Assembly (NCBI GenBank): GCA_900543055.1
Contig: UQQI01000013.1
Coordinates: 1-31,627 of the forward strand
Origin: an uncultured Mollicutes bacterium
GTDB taxonomy: Bacteria > Bacillota_I > Bacilli_A > RF39 > UBA660
Direction: 5' to 3'
Length of the DNA: 31,627 nucleotides
In this document: one piece after another, positions 7,340 to 15,727 of the stretch
Position numbering within the stretch: the first letter of the stretch is position 1
Layout: every line of letters begins with the position of its first letter
The notes under the pieces: generated by a model
Told to the model about the DNA's origin: nothing
The model's input: the letters and a program-made list of their open reading frames with translations, nothing else
The model's database searches: none
Translations under genes and position numbers: made by a program

Positions 7340-9020
7340 TACACGAACACTTTAAGACAGAAGTTTGCCTTCTACAAGCAAGTGTTTGTAACGACCTAGA
7401 CTTAAGTTCGTTTTTTGTATTCATATCTAAATCTATATCAATATCTGGTGTATTAAAATCAAAATAAATAGATAATTTTATATGCTTTCTATCCCCATTT
7501 ACTTTTTCAACTATAACCTTATCAACTAGTAAATTTACTAAATAAGGTAAGTTTTCTTTAATATCCAATTTTGCACTTAAGCAAGATTCAATATCATTTA
7601 ATTTTTTACGCATTTTTTCTTCCTCTAAGTTTTGACTTTCCGAACTGTCTATTTGCTTTTGTAAATTGAATAATTCAGTATTAAATTTATCATTTCGTTT
7701 TTTAAATTCAAAGTCATCAATCATACCTTTTAAACTTAAATCTAATAATTTATCTTTTTGTTTATCAATTTGTTCTATCTTTCTTTTTATTTCTTCTGTA
7801 TCCAATTCATCAGTAAAATTTTTAACAATATTTTTATATTCTGATAAAACTTGTCCCAAATAATCTTTTTTATGTTTAATGAAATCACTAAATAGATCAA
7901 CAAATATTTTATCAAGATAACTTTCTTTTATAATTGGAGATTCACATTTTGATACTCCCTCAGTTTTATAAGTTTTACAAGCCCATGTTGGATTTAAAGA
8001 ACGATTTGATCCACCATTACGAATAAATATACTATTACAATCTTTACAATATAACTTAGCCGAATATTTATATTTTTTTATGTGTTCTTCAGAATTAAGT
8101 ACGTGCCTAGATGGTAATTTTTTTCTTCTCTCATGCAAAGCATTTGCTTTGTCCCAAAGTTCTTCTGATACAATAGCTGGAATTCTATCATCTTTTTCTA
8201 TAATTTGTTCTTCTTTAGGTATTTTTTTCTTTTTATGAGTTTTATAATCTTCTACCTCAGTAAGTTTTGCAGTATAAAATCCTTTATATCTAGGATTAGA
8301 AAGCATCTTTGCAAGTGCTGTTTGAGAATATGGTTTTCCTTTTGAATTTAAGTATCCCATTTGTGCTAGTTCTTCACCAATTTTTTTTAAGCCAAGACTA
8401 CCACTTGCATAAGTAGTAAATAAATATTTTATAAGTGGTGCTTCATTTGGATTAATTTCATATATTCCATTCTTTTTATAATATCCTGTTAAGTTACCAC
8501 CAATTAATTTTCTATCCTTGATCATTCTATTAATACCAAACTTAACCCTTTCTGATAATTTACGAACTTCATCTTGTGCCATACTAGACATAATAGTAAG
8601 TCTAAATTCAGCATCTTCTTGAATCGTATTTAAATTATCAGATAAAAAATATACTATAACACCTTGTTTTAATAAATATTCTGTATATTTAATACTATCA
8701 ACAGTGTTTCTAGAAAATCTAGAAATTTCTTTTGTTAATATTAAATCAATTTTTCCTAAGGTTGCATCCTCAATCATTTTCAAAAAAGAATCACGATTTT
8801 TAACAGCTGTACCACTAATTCCTTCATCAATATAACCACGAGTAAAAATCCAATTAGAGTTTTCTTTAATCATATCTTCAAAATAATGTTGTTGATTTTC
8901 TAGCGAATTTAATTGATCATCTTTATCAGTTGAAACACGACCATAATATGCAACCTTTAGATTCATATCATAAATTGTTTTTCCTTTTCTTAAATCTTCT
9001 CTTGCTTTTTTAATTTCCAT
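7266..9020 (-). CDS. Large serine recombinase (ICE integrase)
   Basis: Catalyses integration and excision through a serine-DNA intermediate at the ICE ends. The resolvase domain has YYGRVSTDKDDQLNSLENQ, nucleophile S30 (from the chosen start), then GYIDEGISGT and ISRFSRN. Next come the recombinase domain (about 165-265), a zinc ribbon (CKDC near 350 and a CKTYKTEGVSKCES pair) and a coiled-coil region (about 400-490). ATG 9018-9020 has SD AAAGGAAG at good spacing; an upstream GTG (9029) is too close to it. 584 aa, on the long side: about the last 25 residues lie in PBP-derived DNA in another frame, so the C-terminus is made by the insertion. Located at the left ICE junction, as usual for such integrases. 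Confidence 0.95.
   Translation of the reverse strand: MEIKKAREDLRKGKTIYDMNLKVAYYGRVSTDKDDQLNSLENQQHYFEDMIKENSNWIFTRGYIDEGISGTAVKNRDSFLKMIEDATLGKIDLILTKEISRFSRNTVDSIKYTEYLLKQGVIVYFLSDNLNTIQEDAEFRLTIMSSMAQDEVRKLSERVKFGINRMIKDRKLIGGNLTGYYKKNGIYEINPNEAPLIKYLFTTYASGSLGLKKIGEELAQMGYLNSKGKPYSQTALAKMLSNPRYKGFYTAKLTEVEDYKTHKKKKIPKEEQIIEKDDRIPAIVSEELWDKANALHERRKKLPSRHVLNSEEHIKKYKYSAKLYCKDCNSIFIRNGGSNRSLNPTWACKTYKTEGVSKCESPIIKESYLDKIFVDLFSDFIKHKKDYLGQVLSEYKNIVKNFTDELDTEEIKRKIEQIDKQKDKLLDLSLKGMIDDFEFKKRNDKFNTELFNLQKQIDSSESQNLEEEKMRKKLNDIESCLSAKLDIKENLPYLVNLLVDKVIVEKVNGDRKHIKLSIYFDFNTPDIDIDLDMNTKNELKSRSLQTLACRRQTSVLKCSCIDTKQSGVCEIRSTSWERKIIFLY
7346..7386. repeat. Double inverted repeat near the left ICE end
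   Basis: AACACTT (7346-7352) and AAGTGTT (7380-7386) flank a second dyad AGAAG (7359-7363) / CTTCT (7369-7373), all symmetric about position 7366. It sits just inside the junction with the PBP gene and within the 3' end of the recombinase frame. Probably the recombinase recognition arms of the element end; could instead be chance in a short sequence. Confidence 0.5.
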
Positions 9021-9061
9021 AAATAGCACTTCCTTTCATATGTTCCTAAAATTCAAGATAA

Positions 9062-9307
9062 CTAGGATGCTTGAATGGTAGCTCCATAATCACTTTTTGT
9101 CAAATCATCTTTTTTATTCAATAGGTATTCGTTTCTTATTTTCCTAAGTCTTCCCATAATAGAATTTTCCATTTCATTATATGTTCTTAAATCAATAACT
9201 TTTTCATCGTATAATTCTTTATTAACAATTAGCCTATATTCCAATAACTTATATTCAAAAGGTAATTGTTTGGTACTAAATCTAACTTCTATATCTTTTT
9301 CTAGCAT
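9062..9307 (-). CDS. Small SHOCT-like protein upstream of the integrase
   Basis: 81 aa, ATG with SD GGAGGT. The middle section (LIVNKELYDEKVIDLRTYNEMENSI) resembles the SHOCT pattern of a short helix, 'lydeGlIt.eEye..' and a second helix. No membrane segment, no catalytic motif. It lies 41 bases upstream of the recombinase start and downstream of the coupling protein gene. Small proteins beside large serine integrases may be recombination directionality factors, but nothing in the sequence proves this; otherwise unknown. Confidence 0.6.
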   Translation of the reverse strand: MLEKDIEVRFSTKQLPFEYKLLEYRLIVNKELYDEKVIDLRTYNEMENSIMGRLRKIRNEYLLNKKDDLTKSDYGATIQAS

Positions 9308-9349
9308 TTAGATTTACCTCCAATAAAACCTATGTCAAAGTTTTTGGAC

Positions 9350-11392
9350 TTATTCATTAGCACCACCTGTTTTAATTATCTCTTTTTGTAGAGAATTATC
9401 TTTTTCTAACGGATTTTTTAAATGAATTTCTATAGTAGATTTAGTATTATTACCATTATCAATTTCTAAATGATATACTTCTTTATTTATTTTACCTTTT
9501 AGAAATATTGATTCCTTTGTATTTAATGGTTCTTTTAATTCAAAACTGGCAAATGTACGATTATTATTTTCTTTAAACTCAAATAATTTAATTTTATCTT
9601 TTAATAAATCATTAACGACATTAACAATATTATTTAACTTATTAATTTCTTCAGTCTTAAATTTGTCATAAAATGAAAGTTCTTCTTTATTTATCTCTTT
9701 GTTATTTCTATTCCTATATAATCTATCATATTTTGTTTGTATATCTTCAACCGTAAAATATGTATAACTTAAATCTTCAAGTGGAGTTATTTTTCTTTTT
9801 AATTCACCACTTGAATAACAAGATAATTTTTTATATATAACAGTATCTCTAAATATTGGATAACCTATATTTGGAAATATAATAGTTTTATAGTGCAAAT
9901 TTTTAACTTCATCTGGTGTTAATAAATCACGACCTATTAAGGATGTTGATTTGTTTCCATTATAATTAGTCAAACTTACAGATTGACTTATAGAAGAAGA
10001 TTCTAAGGTCATACGACCTAAGCGTTTACTTATTGCTTCAGCCGTTTCCATAGTGTTTGTTTTCAAGTAAGCCATCCCAGAATTGTCAAGTATTATTTGT
10101 GCGACTTCTTTACCGTAAACATTATCTAATTGACTTAAACTTTGAATAAACAAATGGTATCTAAGTCCTCTTGAACGAGCAACAGAAATTATTGATTCTA
10201 TACTTGGTTCTACAAGTGGTGGACAATTAGAAAATTCATCACATATCCAGTCGATCTCAATAGGACATTTTTTGTTTTCAGTGGAGTTAGCAAGTTTTAC
10301 TAGTTCTTTATATAAAAGTCCTAAAATAATAGTTACAAGAGTATAATAAATTTTATCTTCATCTGGAACTATAACAAATAGTGCTGATTGTTCTTTACCT
10401 AATATATCAAAATCAAAATCAGATTTACTAGTTACATTAGCAACATTAACATCATCAAATATTGCCATTTTCTCACTAAAAACACTAGTAATTGATTTAT
10501 ATGTATTTTCACTAGATGATAGTATTGGTATTAAACTATCTTTAGATTTACTTCCATAAGGCTTTTGCTCTATATAAAACTTAAACTTTTTAGCATTTTT
10601 ATCTTCCATAGTAGAATTTTGAAATTTACGAATAGATGTCATTGTTATTTGTTCTCTTTTAATTTTTCCATCTTTATATTCTTCTAAAAAGAAACCAATT
10701 AAACCCTCTAATAAATTTTTAGCACTATTATTCCAAAAGGGATCTTTGCCTTGTGTTTTATCATAGGTAATCATAGATGCCAAAGAAGTTATTAATCTAT
10801 TAGTTTCTGCATAACTAGATATTGATTTATTTTGATATTCTAGTTTTAAATCATTATCTAAAGTATCTTTCATTAATTTGTCATACTTAATATAATTTTC
10901 ATATTCACATATGATAGGCTCTAATATATTAATATGATTAGAAAGTTCTGGGTGTCTAAAATCTATTGTTAAAACTTTATATCCCTTATCATTTAACATT
11001 TTAGATGTAGTATGATAAATTTCTCCTTTAGGATCTGTTACAAATATACTTCTCTTAACTTTAGCATTTGCAATAAAACTAATCATAGGAATAACTGCTG
11101 TTACACTTTTACCAGAACCACTTGATCCTAAATAAACATAATGAGGAGTTTCTTTATCAAACCAAACATGAGATATATTTTTATCATAATAAACTGGGAA
11201 ACCAACTTCATTAATATTGCTGATTTTTTCTTTTGTAAAATTCTTATTTATTTCATTAAATGTAGAAAATCTAGCTGAACCATACTCATTATTATTTTTA
11301 ATTTTATGTTTTGAAATAATTGGTTCTATATAAATAAAACATATTAGAAAAATTATTAGTATAGTAAGTAAGATAATAAGGGATAAACTCAT
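9350..11392 (-). CDS. Type IV coupling protein (VirD4/TraG family)
   Basis: 680-aa inner-membrane ATPase that links the relaxosome to the conjugation channel. N-terminal membrane helix (about 3-22), then YGSARF as in TraG proteins, Walker A GSSGSGKS (89-96), TDPKGEI, Walker B region IDWICDEFSN (about 380) followed by ARSRGLRYHLFIQSLSQL, the usual TraG/VirD4 sensor stretch. A single N-terminal helix is typical of Gram-positive VirD4. The C-terminus beyond about 560 is a variable lysine-rich tail. SD GAGGGAT precedes ATG. It follows the small acidic gene in the same direction. Confidence 0.95.
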   Translation of the reverse strand: MSLSLIILLTILIIFLICFIYIEPIISKHKIKNNNEYGSARFSTFNEINKNFTKEKISNINEVGFPVYYDKNISHVWFDKETPHYVYLGSSGSGKSVTAVIPMISFIANAKVKRSIFVTDPKGEIYHTTSKMLNDKGYKVLTIDFRHPELSNHINILEPIICEYENYIKYDKLMKDTLDNDLKLEYQNKSISSYAETNRLITSLASMITYDKTQGKDPFWNNSAKNLLEGLIGFFLEEYKDGKIKREQITMTSIRKFQNSTMEDKNAKKFKFYIEQKPYGSKSKDSLIPILSSSENTYKSITSVFSEKMAIFDDVNVANVTSKSDFDFDILGKEQSALFVIVPDEDKIYYTLVTIILGLLYKELVKLANSTENKKCPIEIDWICDEFSNCPPLVEPSIESIISVARSRGLRYHLFIQSLSQLDNVYGKEVAQIILDNSGMAYLKTNTMETAEAISKRLGRMTLESSSISQSVSLTNYNGNKSTSLIGRDLLTPDEVKNLHYKTIIFPNIGYPIFRDTVIYKKLSCYSSGELKRKITPLEDLSYTYFTVEDIQTKYDRLYRNRNNKEINKEELSFYDKFKTEEINKLNNIVNVVNDLLKDKIKLFEFKENNNRTFASFELKEPLNTKESIFLKGKINKEVYHLEIDNGNNTKSTIEIHLKNPLEKDNSLQKEIIKTGGANE

Positions 11393-11416
11393 AGTCTATC
11401 CCTCACTAAATTACTT

Positions 11417-11638
11417 CTATAAATCATAATCCTCCATGTCATCTAATTCTTTTTCTGGATCATAATATAAATCTTCAAACATATTAATATCTATTTTAGA
11501 TAAATCTAAATAAATTTCTTTATTACCATAATATTGTTTTAATTTTAAAATCGAATCATTCTTAAAACTAAATTCTTTAGATGAATTTAGAATTGATTGC
11601 AAATCATCAAATTTTTCTTCTATGTTATTCATATTCAT
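11417..11638 (-). CDS. Small acidic protein of unknown function
   Basis: About 73 aa from the chosen ATG (11636-11638), which has SD AGAGGT inside the end of the preceding gene; an ATG at 11680 has no ribosome site and lies deep in that gene. Acidic C-terminus (DPEKELDDMEDYDL), no membrane segment. Overlaps the DUF7659-like gene by 14 bases and precedes the coupling protein gene by 24, so it is translationally coupled in that operon. No family recognised. Confidence 0.55.
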   Translation of the reverse strand: MNMNNIEEKFDDLQSILNSSKEFSFKNDSILKLKQYYGNKEIYLDLSKIDINMFEDLYYDPEKELDDMEDYDL

Positions 11639-12080
11639 AATCAACCTCTGATTCTTTCTGTAAAACTTCTTTTTTAGCAAGTTCTAATCCATGACTTAAA
11701 GTAGGACTATTAAAAACTTGCTCCCTAGTTAGTTCTAAGGCATTTAATGTTTCATCTAAATCATGGGTATAACTATACTCATGATTTTCAAGTTCACTTA
11801 CAAACATATCCTTAATATAACCATCACCAGTTTTATCAGCATTAATTAAATCATTATGTTCTTTTCTTATTTCCAACCACATTTTATTATAGGCATCGAT
11901 ATCTGTCTTTTTTATAAAACAACCCATACCCATATCATAAATTTTATCAGTATCAGTTGATTTTAAGCCTAGTTTTTTCATGCCATCGTATAACTGTTCT
12001 TGAGAAAAAGCAAACATCATTGGAAAGTTATTTACTCTTTGTTGATGTTTTTCTTTTATTTCATCGTATTTATTTTCCAT
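11625..12080 (-). CDS. DUF7659-like conserved ICE protein
   Basis: 151 aa. Matches a conserved hypothetical family seen in Firmicutes conjugative elements: NNFPMMFAFSQEQL, then a GLKSTDTDKIYDMGMGCFIKK-type stretch, then ADKTGDGYIKDMFVSELENHEYSYT and an ALELTREQVF helix. Function unknown. Start ATG overlaps the methyltransferase stop by one base (TAATG), so translation is coupled. It is probably a backbone gene of the ICE, not cargo, because close relatives accompany relaxase and coupling protein genes elsewhere. That association is recalled knowledge, not seen here. Confidence 0.7.
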   Translation of the reverse strand: MENKYDEIKEKHQQRVNNFPMMFAFSQEQLYDGMKKLGLKSTDTDKIYDMGMGCFIKKTDIDAYNKMWLEIRKEHNDLINADKTGDGYIKDMFVSELENHEYSYTHDLDETLNALELTREQVFNSPTLSHGLELAKKEVLQKESEVDYEYE

Positions 12081-12793
12081 TAATTATCATCCTCCTTATT
12101 TGTTTCTGATATTCTTTTTAATGCAATATCATAATACTTTTTATTAATTTCAAATCCTATAAATTTTCTGTTTTCCAAAATACTTGCAACAGCTGTTGTA
12201 CCACTTCCAATAAAACAATCTAAAACAATATCATTTTCGTTAGAACTGTTTCTTATTAACTTCCTTATAAGTGGAAGTGGTTTTATTGTAGGATGCCCAT
12301 ATTTTTGCTTATCTTTTATATTAATAGTAGATAAATAGATTGTTTTGGCATCTTCATAGTTTTTAGGCTGACAAAAACCTTTTTTTCTAAAATATAAACA
12401 ATATTCTTTATCACCTAAATACTTATTACTATAAAGGGGCATAGGATTAGTTTTACCCCAAATAATAATTTCTAATTTGCAATCAAGTTGTTCAATAAAA
12501 TATTTTATATAAAGTGGTATTTGTCTACCATTGCACCATATATAAATATTTATATTTTTCATAACTCTAATTAACTCATCTAGAATAGAAATATCAAATC
12601 CATCAGTTAAATTATTATCTATTAATTCTTTTTCTAAACTTTTAACTTCTTTAGCAACTCTTGAGTTACCAGTTTTTCCACCTTTAGTACAAATGTCATA
12701 AGGTGGATCGATAATTACTAAATCAATAGAGTTATCAGGTATTTTTCTAATACCTAACAAACAATCTTCATTGAATATTTTATTTGTATCCAA
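12080..12793 (-). CDS. DNA methyltransferase, DPPY type (beta order)
   Basis: About 237 aa. Adds a methyl group to adenine N6 or cytosine N4 in DNA. Motif IV IIDPPYD comes first and the AdoMet motif I DCFIGSGTTAVAS comes near the C-terminus, giving the beta-class order; GHPTIKPLPL is the usual stretch before motif I. The chosen TTG start (12793) has SD AAAGGA inside the XRE gene; an ATG at 12811 is possible but has no ribosome site. No restriction endonuclease lies next to it, so it looks like an orphan (solitary) methylase, perhaps for host-restriction evasion. Its overlap with the XRE gene suggests control by that regulator. Confidence 0.85.
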   Translation of the reverse strand: MDTNKIFNEDCLLGIRKIPDNSIDLVIIDPPYDICTKGGKTGNSRVAKEVKSLEKELIDNNLTDGFDISILDELIRVMKNINIYIWCNGRQIPLYIKYFIEQLDCKLEIIIWGKTNPMPLYSNKYLGDKEYCLYFRKKGFCQPKNYEDAKTIYLSTINIKDKQKYGHPTIKPLPLIRKLIRNSSNENDIVLDCFIGSGTTAVASILENRKFIGFEINKKYYDIALKRISETNKEDDN

Positions 12794-13037
12794 CAGAAGA
12801 TTTCCTTTCATATAAAAAGGTAGGAAATATATCCCACCTTAACCTAAGTAAATAATCATAATCTATATTAAATGCTTTACTTAATCTATATAAAAAAACA
12901 CCACTAATATTTTCTATTTTATCATTTTCTATATTACTTAATGTAGATATAGAAATGTTAGTCATATTAGATAGTGTTTCTAAAGTTAAATTATTTTTTA
13001 ATCTTTCTTGTTTTAATCTTTTTCCAATTTTATTCAA
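12780..13037 (-). CDS. XRE-family regulator paired with the methyltransferase
   Basis: About 85 aa, essentially one helix-turn-helix (RLKQERLKNNLTLETLSNMT, then ISTLSNIEND), with a short tail. Size and position directly before a methyltransferase, overlapping it by 14 bases, recall controller (C) proteins of restriction-modification loci. TTG at 13035-13037 chosen because the SD AAAGGAGG lies 7 bases before it; the ATG at 13043 is only 2 bases from the SD. Confidence 0.75.
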   Translation of the reverse strand: MNKIGKRLKQERLKNNLTLETLSNMTNISISTLSNIENDKIENISGVFLYRLSKAFNIDYDYLLRLRWDIFPTFLYERKSSVGYK

Positions 13038-13055
13038 TAACATTCCTCCTTTGTC

Positions 13056-13883
13056 TTAATTATCAATGAATGAAGTATCTGTGCCAACTACATCAAATTG
13101 TCCGTAATCGTTTTTAGAAACTCTAATTTTATATAATATATTACTTTCAATATCAAGATGATTTATTATTTTTACTTGAAAAATAAAACAAGCATCAACT
13201 TTATTACTCATCATACAATCAAAAGTCGTTCTTGGAATACAATATATTTTTAACTGTATATAAAATTCATTAAAAGATATCCAATTAACATGAATGTTCT
13301 TATTACCAGAAAAGTCTGTTTTTAATTCTTGTGAAATTGGATTGTTTGAACCATCTTCCCAATGTAATCCATTTTTGTTAGGATCTTGTACACACAAAAA
13401 ATCTACAAATTCAATGTTTTTTATGTGGCTTTTTTCAGACGAATTTTTAAAATATAATTTTATTAAATATTCATTAAACTTTAAAGGTGTTTCATCAAAC
13501 GGCTCTATTAACACAGTTGCACCATAATCTGGTCTATGATGAGTGGAGTGAATTATAGTAGAATCATTATTTTCTTTTTTATTTACTTCAATTTTATTTT
13601 CTATCAATATAAAATCAATCGATTCTAGTAAGTCTTTATCTAATAACTTTTTGCTAATTTCGTTTGATTTTTTAGTTTGCCAAATTGTTACAATTCCAAG
13701 TGAAATTGTGCCTATAAATGATAATACAGTGCCGTAAAAACTCAAAGCATCACCTGCAGACCACTCACTTTCTAGCCACCAAATTTTAAAATCAAATTTA
13801 AAGGCAATGTTAATTACTAACGGTATAAGTGCAACTATTAGGCATAATAATACAATTAATATACATTTGAAAAACTTCTTCAT
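13056..13883 (-). CDS. Unknown two-helix membrane protein (cargo)
   Basis: About 275 aa. Helix 1 near the N-terminus (CILIVLLCLIVALIPLVINI), then WWLESEWSAGDALSFYG, then helix 2 (TVLSFIGTISLGIVTIW) and a 200-residue soluble domain, likely beta-rich and cytosolic, with WEDGSNN and RTTFDC. The SAGDALSFYG-type motif followed by a helix occurs in accessory membrane proteins of Firmicutes without known function (recalled, not proven). ATG 13881-13883 has SD GGAGATGG. It lies between the relaxase terminator region and the XRE-methylase pair, so it belongs to the same cargo block. A defence or immunity role is possible but unsupported. Confidence 0.6.
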   Translation of the reverse strand: MKKFFKCILIVLLCLIVALIPLVINIAFKFDFKIWWLESEWSAGDALSFYGTVLSFIGTISLGIVTIWQTKKSNEISKKLLDKDLLESIDFILIENKIEVNKKENNDSTIIHSTHHRPDYGATVLIEPFDETPLKFNEYLIKLYFKNSSEKSHIKNIEFVDFLCVQDPNKNGLHWEDGSNNPISQELKTDFSGNKNIHVNWISFNEFYIQLKIYCIPRTTFDCMMSNKVDACFIFQVKIINHLDIESNILYKIRVSKNDYGQFDVVGTDTSFIDN

Positions 13884-13960
13884 ATAGTCCATCTCCAATC
13901 GTCTGTAGATATTATAACATTAAAAAAATAATTTTTTATTTTATTTTTTTAATTTTTAAT

Positions 13961-13993
13961 ACAAAAAAAAATAGCCCTGTACTAGCGACTATT
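13961..13993 (-). terminator. Terminator downstream of the relaxase operon
   Basis: On the - strand AATAGTC pairs with GGCTATT (one G-U) across a 10-base loop (13970-13993), followed by a T9 run. It separates the mobilisation operon from the XRE-methylase cargo. Confidence 0.75.
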
Positions 13994-13999
13994 ATGGTT

Positions 14000-14077
14000 T
14001 TTACTACTAAGCACATGGAAAGGAGTGCTTATGAGCAGTAAAGTTAAATGGTTTATGTAGTAATATTTATTTACTAC
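14000..14077 (-). other. Two further hairpins in the relaxase 3' region
   Basis: TTTACT (14000-14005)/AGTAAA (14037-14042) closes an inner stem AAGCAC (14009-14014)/GTGCTT (14025-14030). A second hairpin is GTAGTAA (14057-14063)/TTACTAC (14071-14077). With the terminator they fill the 214-base gap 13899-14112, which holds no open frame I can support. Could be a 3' UTR structure or part of an origin of transfer. Confidence 0.5.
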
Positions 14078-14112
14078 AACTGTATAATAACATCTTTAGA
14101 CAATAATTGCAA

Positions 14113-15417
14113 TTACTTTGTATAGTCATTTGATATAAAAAGTTTAGAAAATTCTTTTTGAGCCTCATCCATCTCATCATTTATACTTTTAATGGCATTT
14201 TCAATTTCTTGTTTGTTTCTAAATTTTTGTTTAGAATTAGTGTTAGTAAAGTAAGTTTTTAATATATCTTTTCTTGTTTGTTTTTTATTATCAAGATAGT
14301 GCTTTAATATTATTTCTTGAATAATATCATTTTCTTTTATCTTAGTAACATTTTTAGATTCTTTCTTATAATTGTAATTAGCATAATTAACAATGGCATT
14401 ATATATATAATTATCTATATACTTATTTTTACTATCAGTTAAAGTAGTATCAACTACAATATCTTTAATATTATTATCTTCGTTTATTTTATAAAAATAG
14501 TTATTTATTTTATTAAGAGATTCTTTAAAATTATTATATTCTAATTTAAAGTTATCATTATTCTTTGAAAACAAATAATTTTTTATATCTTTAGTAAGAT
14601 TAATAATTTCTTTATCTTTAATTGAACCATACTTAATTTTAGAGTCATTATCATATCTTTCCTTATAAAGTAATTGTCCTAATCTTAATATTTTTTCTTC
14701 TAAAATTAAATCTTTTTTATCTCGTAATAAATAGTTTTTTTCTTTAGGACTAAAATATTTTTTTAATTCTTCAATTTCTTTATTAGTTTCTTTTAATAAA
14801 GGTGTATATATTTTTTCTTTTTCAATCGTATGAACTACTTGTGATTTTAAAAAGTCTATTTCATTTTGTGATAATTCACCAGATCTACGATATCCAATTT
14901 TATTTTTATGATAAATATAATTAGGTTCTTTCTCCATAAAAGAAAAGTGAAAATGTAAGTTATCCGTATCAGTATGAAGTGCTAATTGATAAAACATTTT
15001 ATTAGTATCTTTAAAACCACATCTTTTAAAAAATTTAGGTAATATATTAGTGGCTAATTCTTTTTCTAATTTATGAATATCAATATTCTCATTAATATAA
15101 TCATTATTAAAAGATAATACACCTTGCCAAAGATTAGAATTTTCTAAATATTTAACTGCTAATTTTTTCCTTTTTTCAACTTCTTTTTCAGTAGCAAATG
15201 TACCATCTTCTTTAATAAGATTCATTGTATCTTCTTTCGTTAATTTACCAGTATAATAATCATACATAGACATAGCTCGTTTTTCCTCATTAGTATAGTA
15301 ATCATACATTTTTTGAACTCTTTTAATACTTTTACTATGATTTTTATATTTACTATCAGGATTATTTATAGCAAGAGTAAAGATAGAATTAAATATTACT
15401 TTAGGACTTTTAGTCAT
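14113..15417 (-). CDS. Relaxase, MobL/MobP-type
   Basis: 434 aa. Nicks the origin of transfer and pilots the strand into the recipient. The three-histidine metal motif is ALHTDTDNLHFHFSF: H148, H155, H157. Preceding parts fit the MobL/MobP2 group of Firmicutes: SIKRVQKMYDYYT near 30-42, a YDYYTG repeat near 52, and LWQGVLSFNND near 96-106. The C-terminal 230 residues are lysine/asparagine-rich and helical with no helicase or primase motif. Start ATG overlaps the end of the MobC-like gene by 8 bases. It closes an operon of small relaxosome proteins. Confidence 0.88.
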   Translation of the reverse strand: MTKSPKVIFNSIFTLAINNPDSKYKNHSKSIKRVQKMYDYYTNEEKRAMSMYDYYTGKLTKEDTMNLIKEDGTFATEKEVEKRKKLAVKYLENSNLWQGVLSFNNDYINENIDIHKLEKELATNILPKFFKRCGFKDTNKMFYQLALHTDTDNLHFHFSFMEKEPNYIYHKNKIGYRRSGELSQNEIDFLKSQVVHTIEKEKIYTPLLKETNKEIEELKKYFSPKEKNYLLRDKKDLILEEKILRLGQLLYKERYDNDSKIKYGSIKDKEIINLTKDIKNYLFSKNNDNFKLEYNNFKESLNKINNYFYKINEDNNIKDIVVDTTLTDSKNKYIDNYIYNAIVNYANYNYKKESKNVTKIKENDIIQEIILKHYLDNKKQTRKDILKTYFTNTNSKQKFRNKQEIENAIKSINDEMDEAQKEFSKLFISNDYTK

Positions 15418-15727
15418 TTATATTAGTGTTCCTTAATTTTTTATTAAACTCTATTAAAGGCTTACTTTTCTTAGGATCGGTTAAATTATCAAAATTCATA
15501 TCAGAATAAATCTGTTCTTCTAACGAATAAATAATATTTATCTTTTTAATTAGATAATCTAAACGAGATTCTAAAAAATTAATTCTATCTAAAATATCAT
15601 TACTATTTAAAGCAGAGATAGAGAGAAAACAAACTGCTTCTGAAAAAGACAATTTATTTTTTTCTTTATAATCTAATATACGGGCATATTCTTCATTATT
15701 AAAATATATATGCTTATCTATTTTCAT
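15410..15727 (-). CDS. MobC-like relaxosome accessory protein
   Basis: 105 aa. N-terminal beta strand and helix pair (KHIYFNNEEYARILDYKEKN, then SFSEAVCFLS) typical of ribbon-helix-helix/MobC proteins that bind oriT, followed by a helical segment with leucine spacing (DRINFLESRLDYLIKKI) fit for dimerisation. SD AAAGGAAA. Overlaps the upstream 133-aa gene by 14 bases and the relaxase by 8. The role is inferred from fold pattern and position. Confidence 0.65.
   Translation of the reverse strand: MKIDKHIYFNNEEYARILDYKEKNKLSFSEAVCFLSISALNSNDILDRINFLESRLDYLIKKINIIYSLEEQIYSDMNFDNLTDPKKSKPLIEFNKKLRNTNIND

Noticed and set aside
12080..13037. Complete restriction-modification system
   Set aside because: Only a methylase and an XRE regulator are seen; none of the neighbouring proteins shows a nuclease motif.
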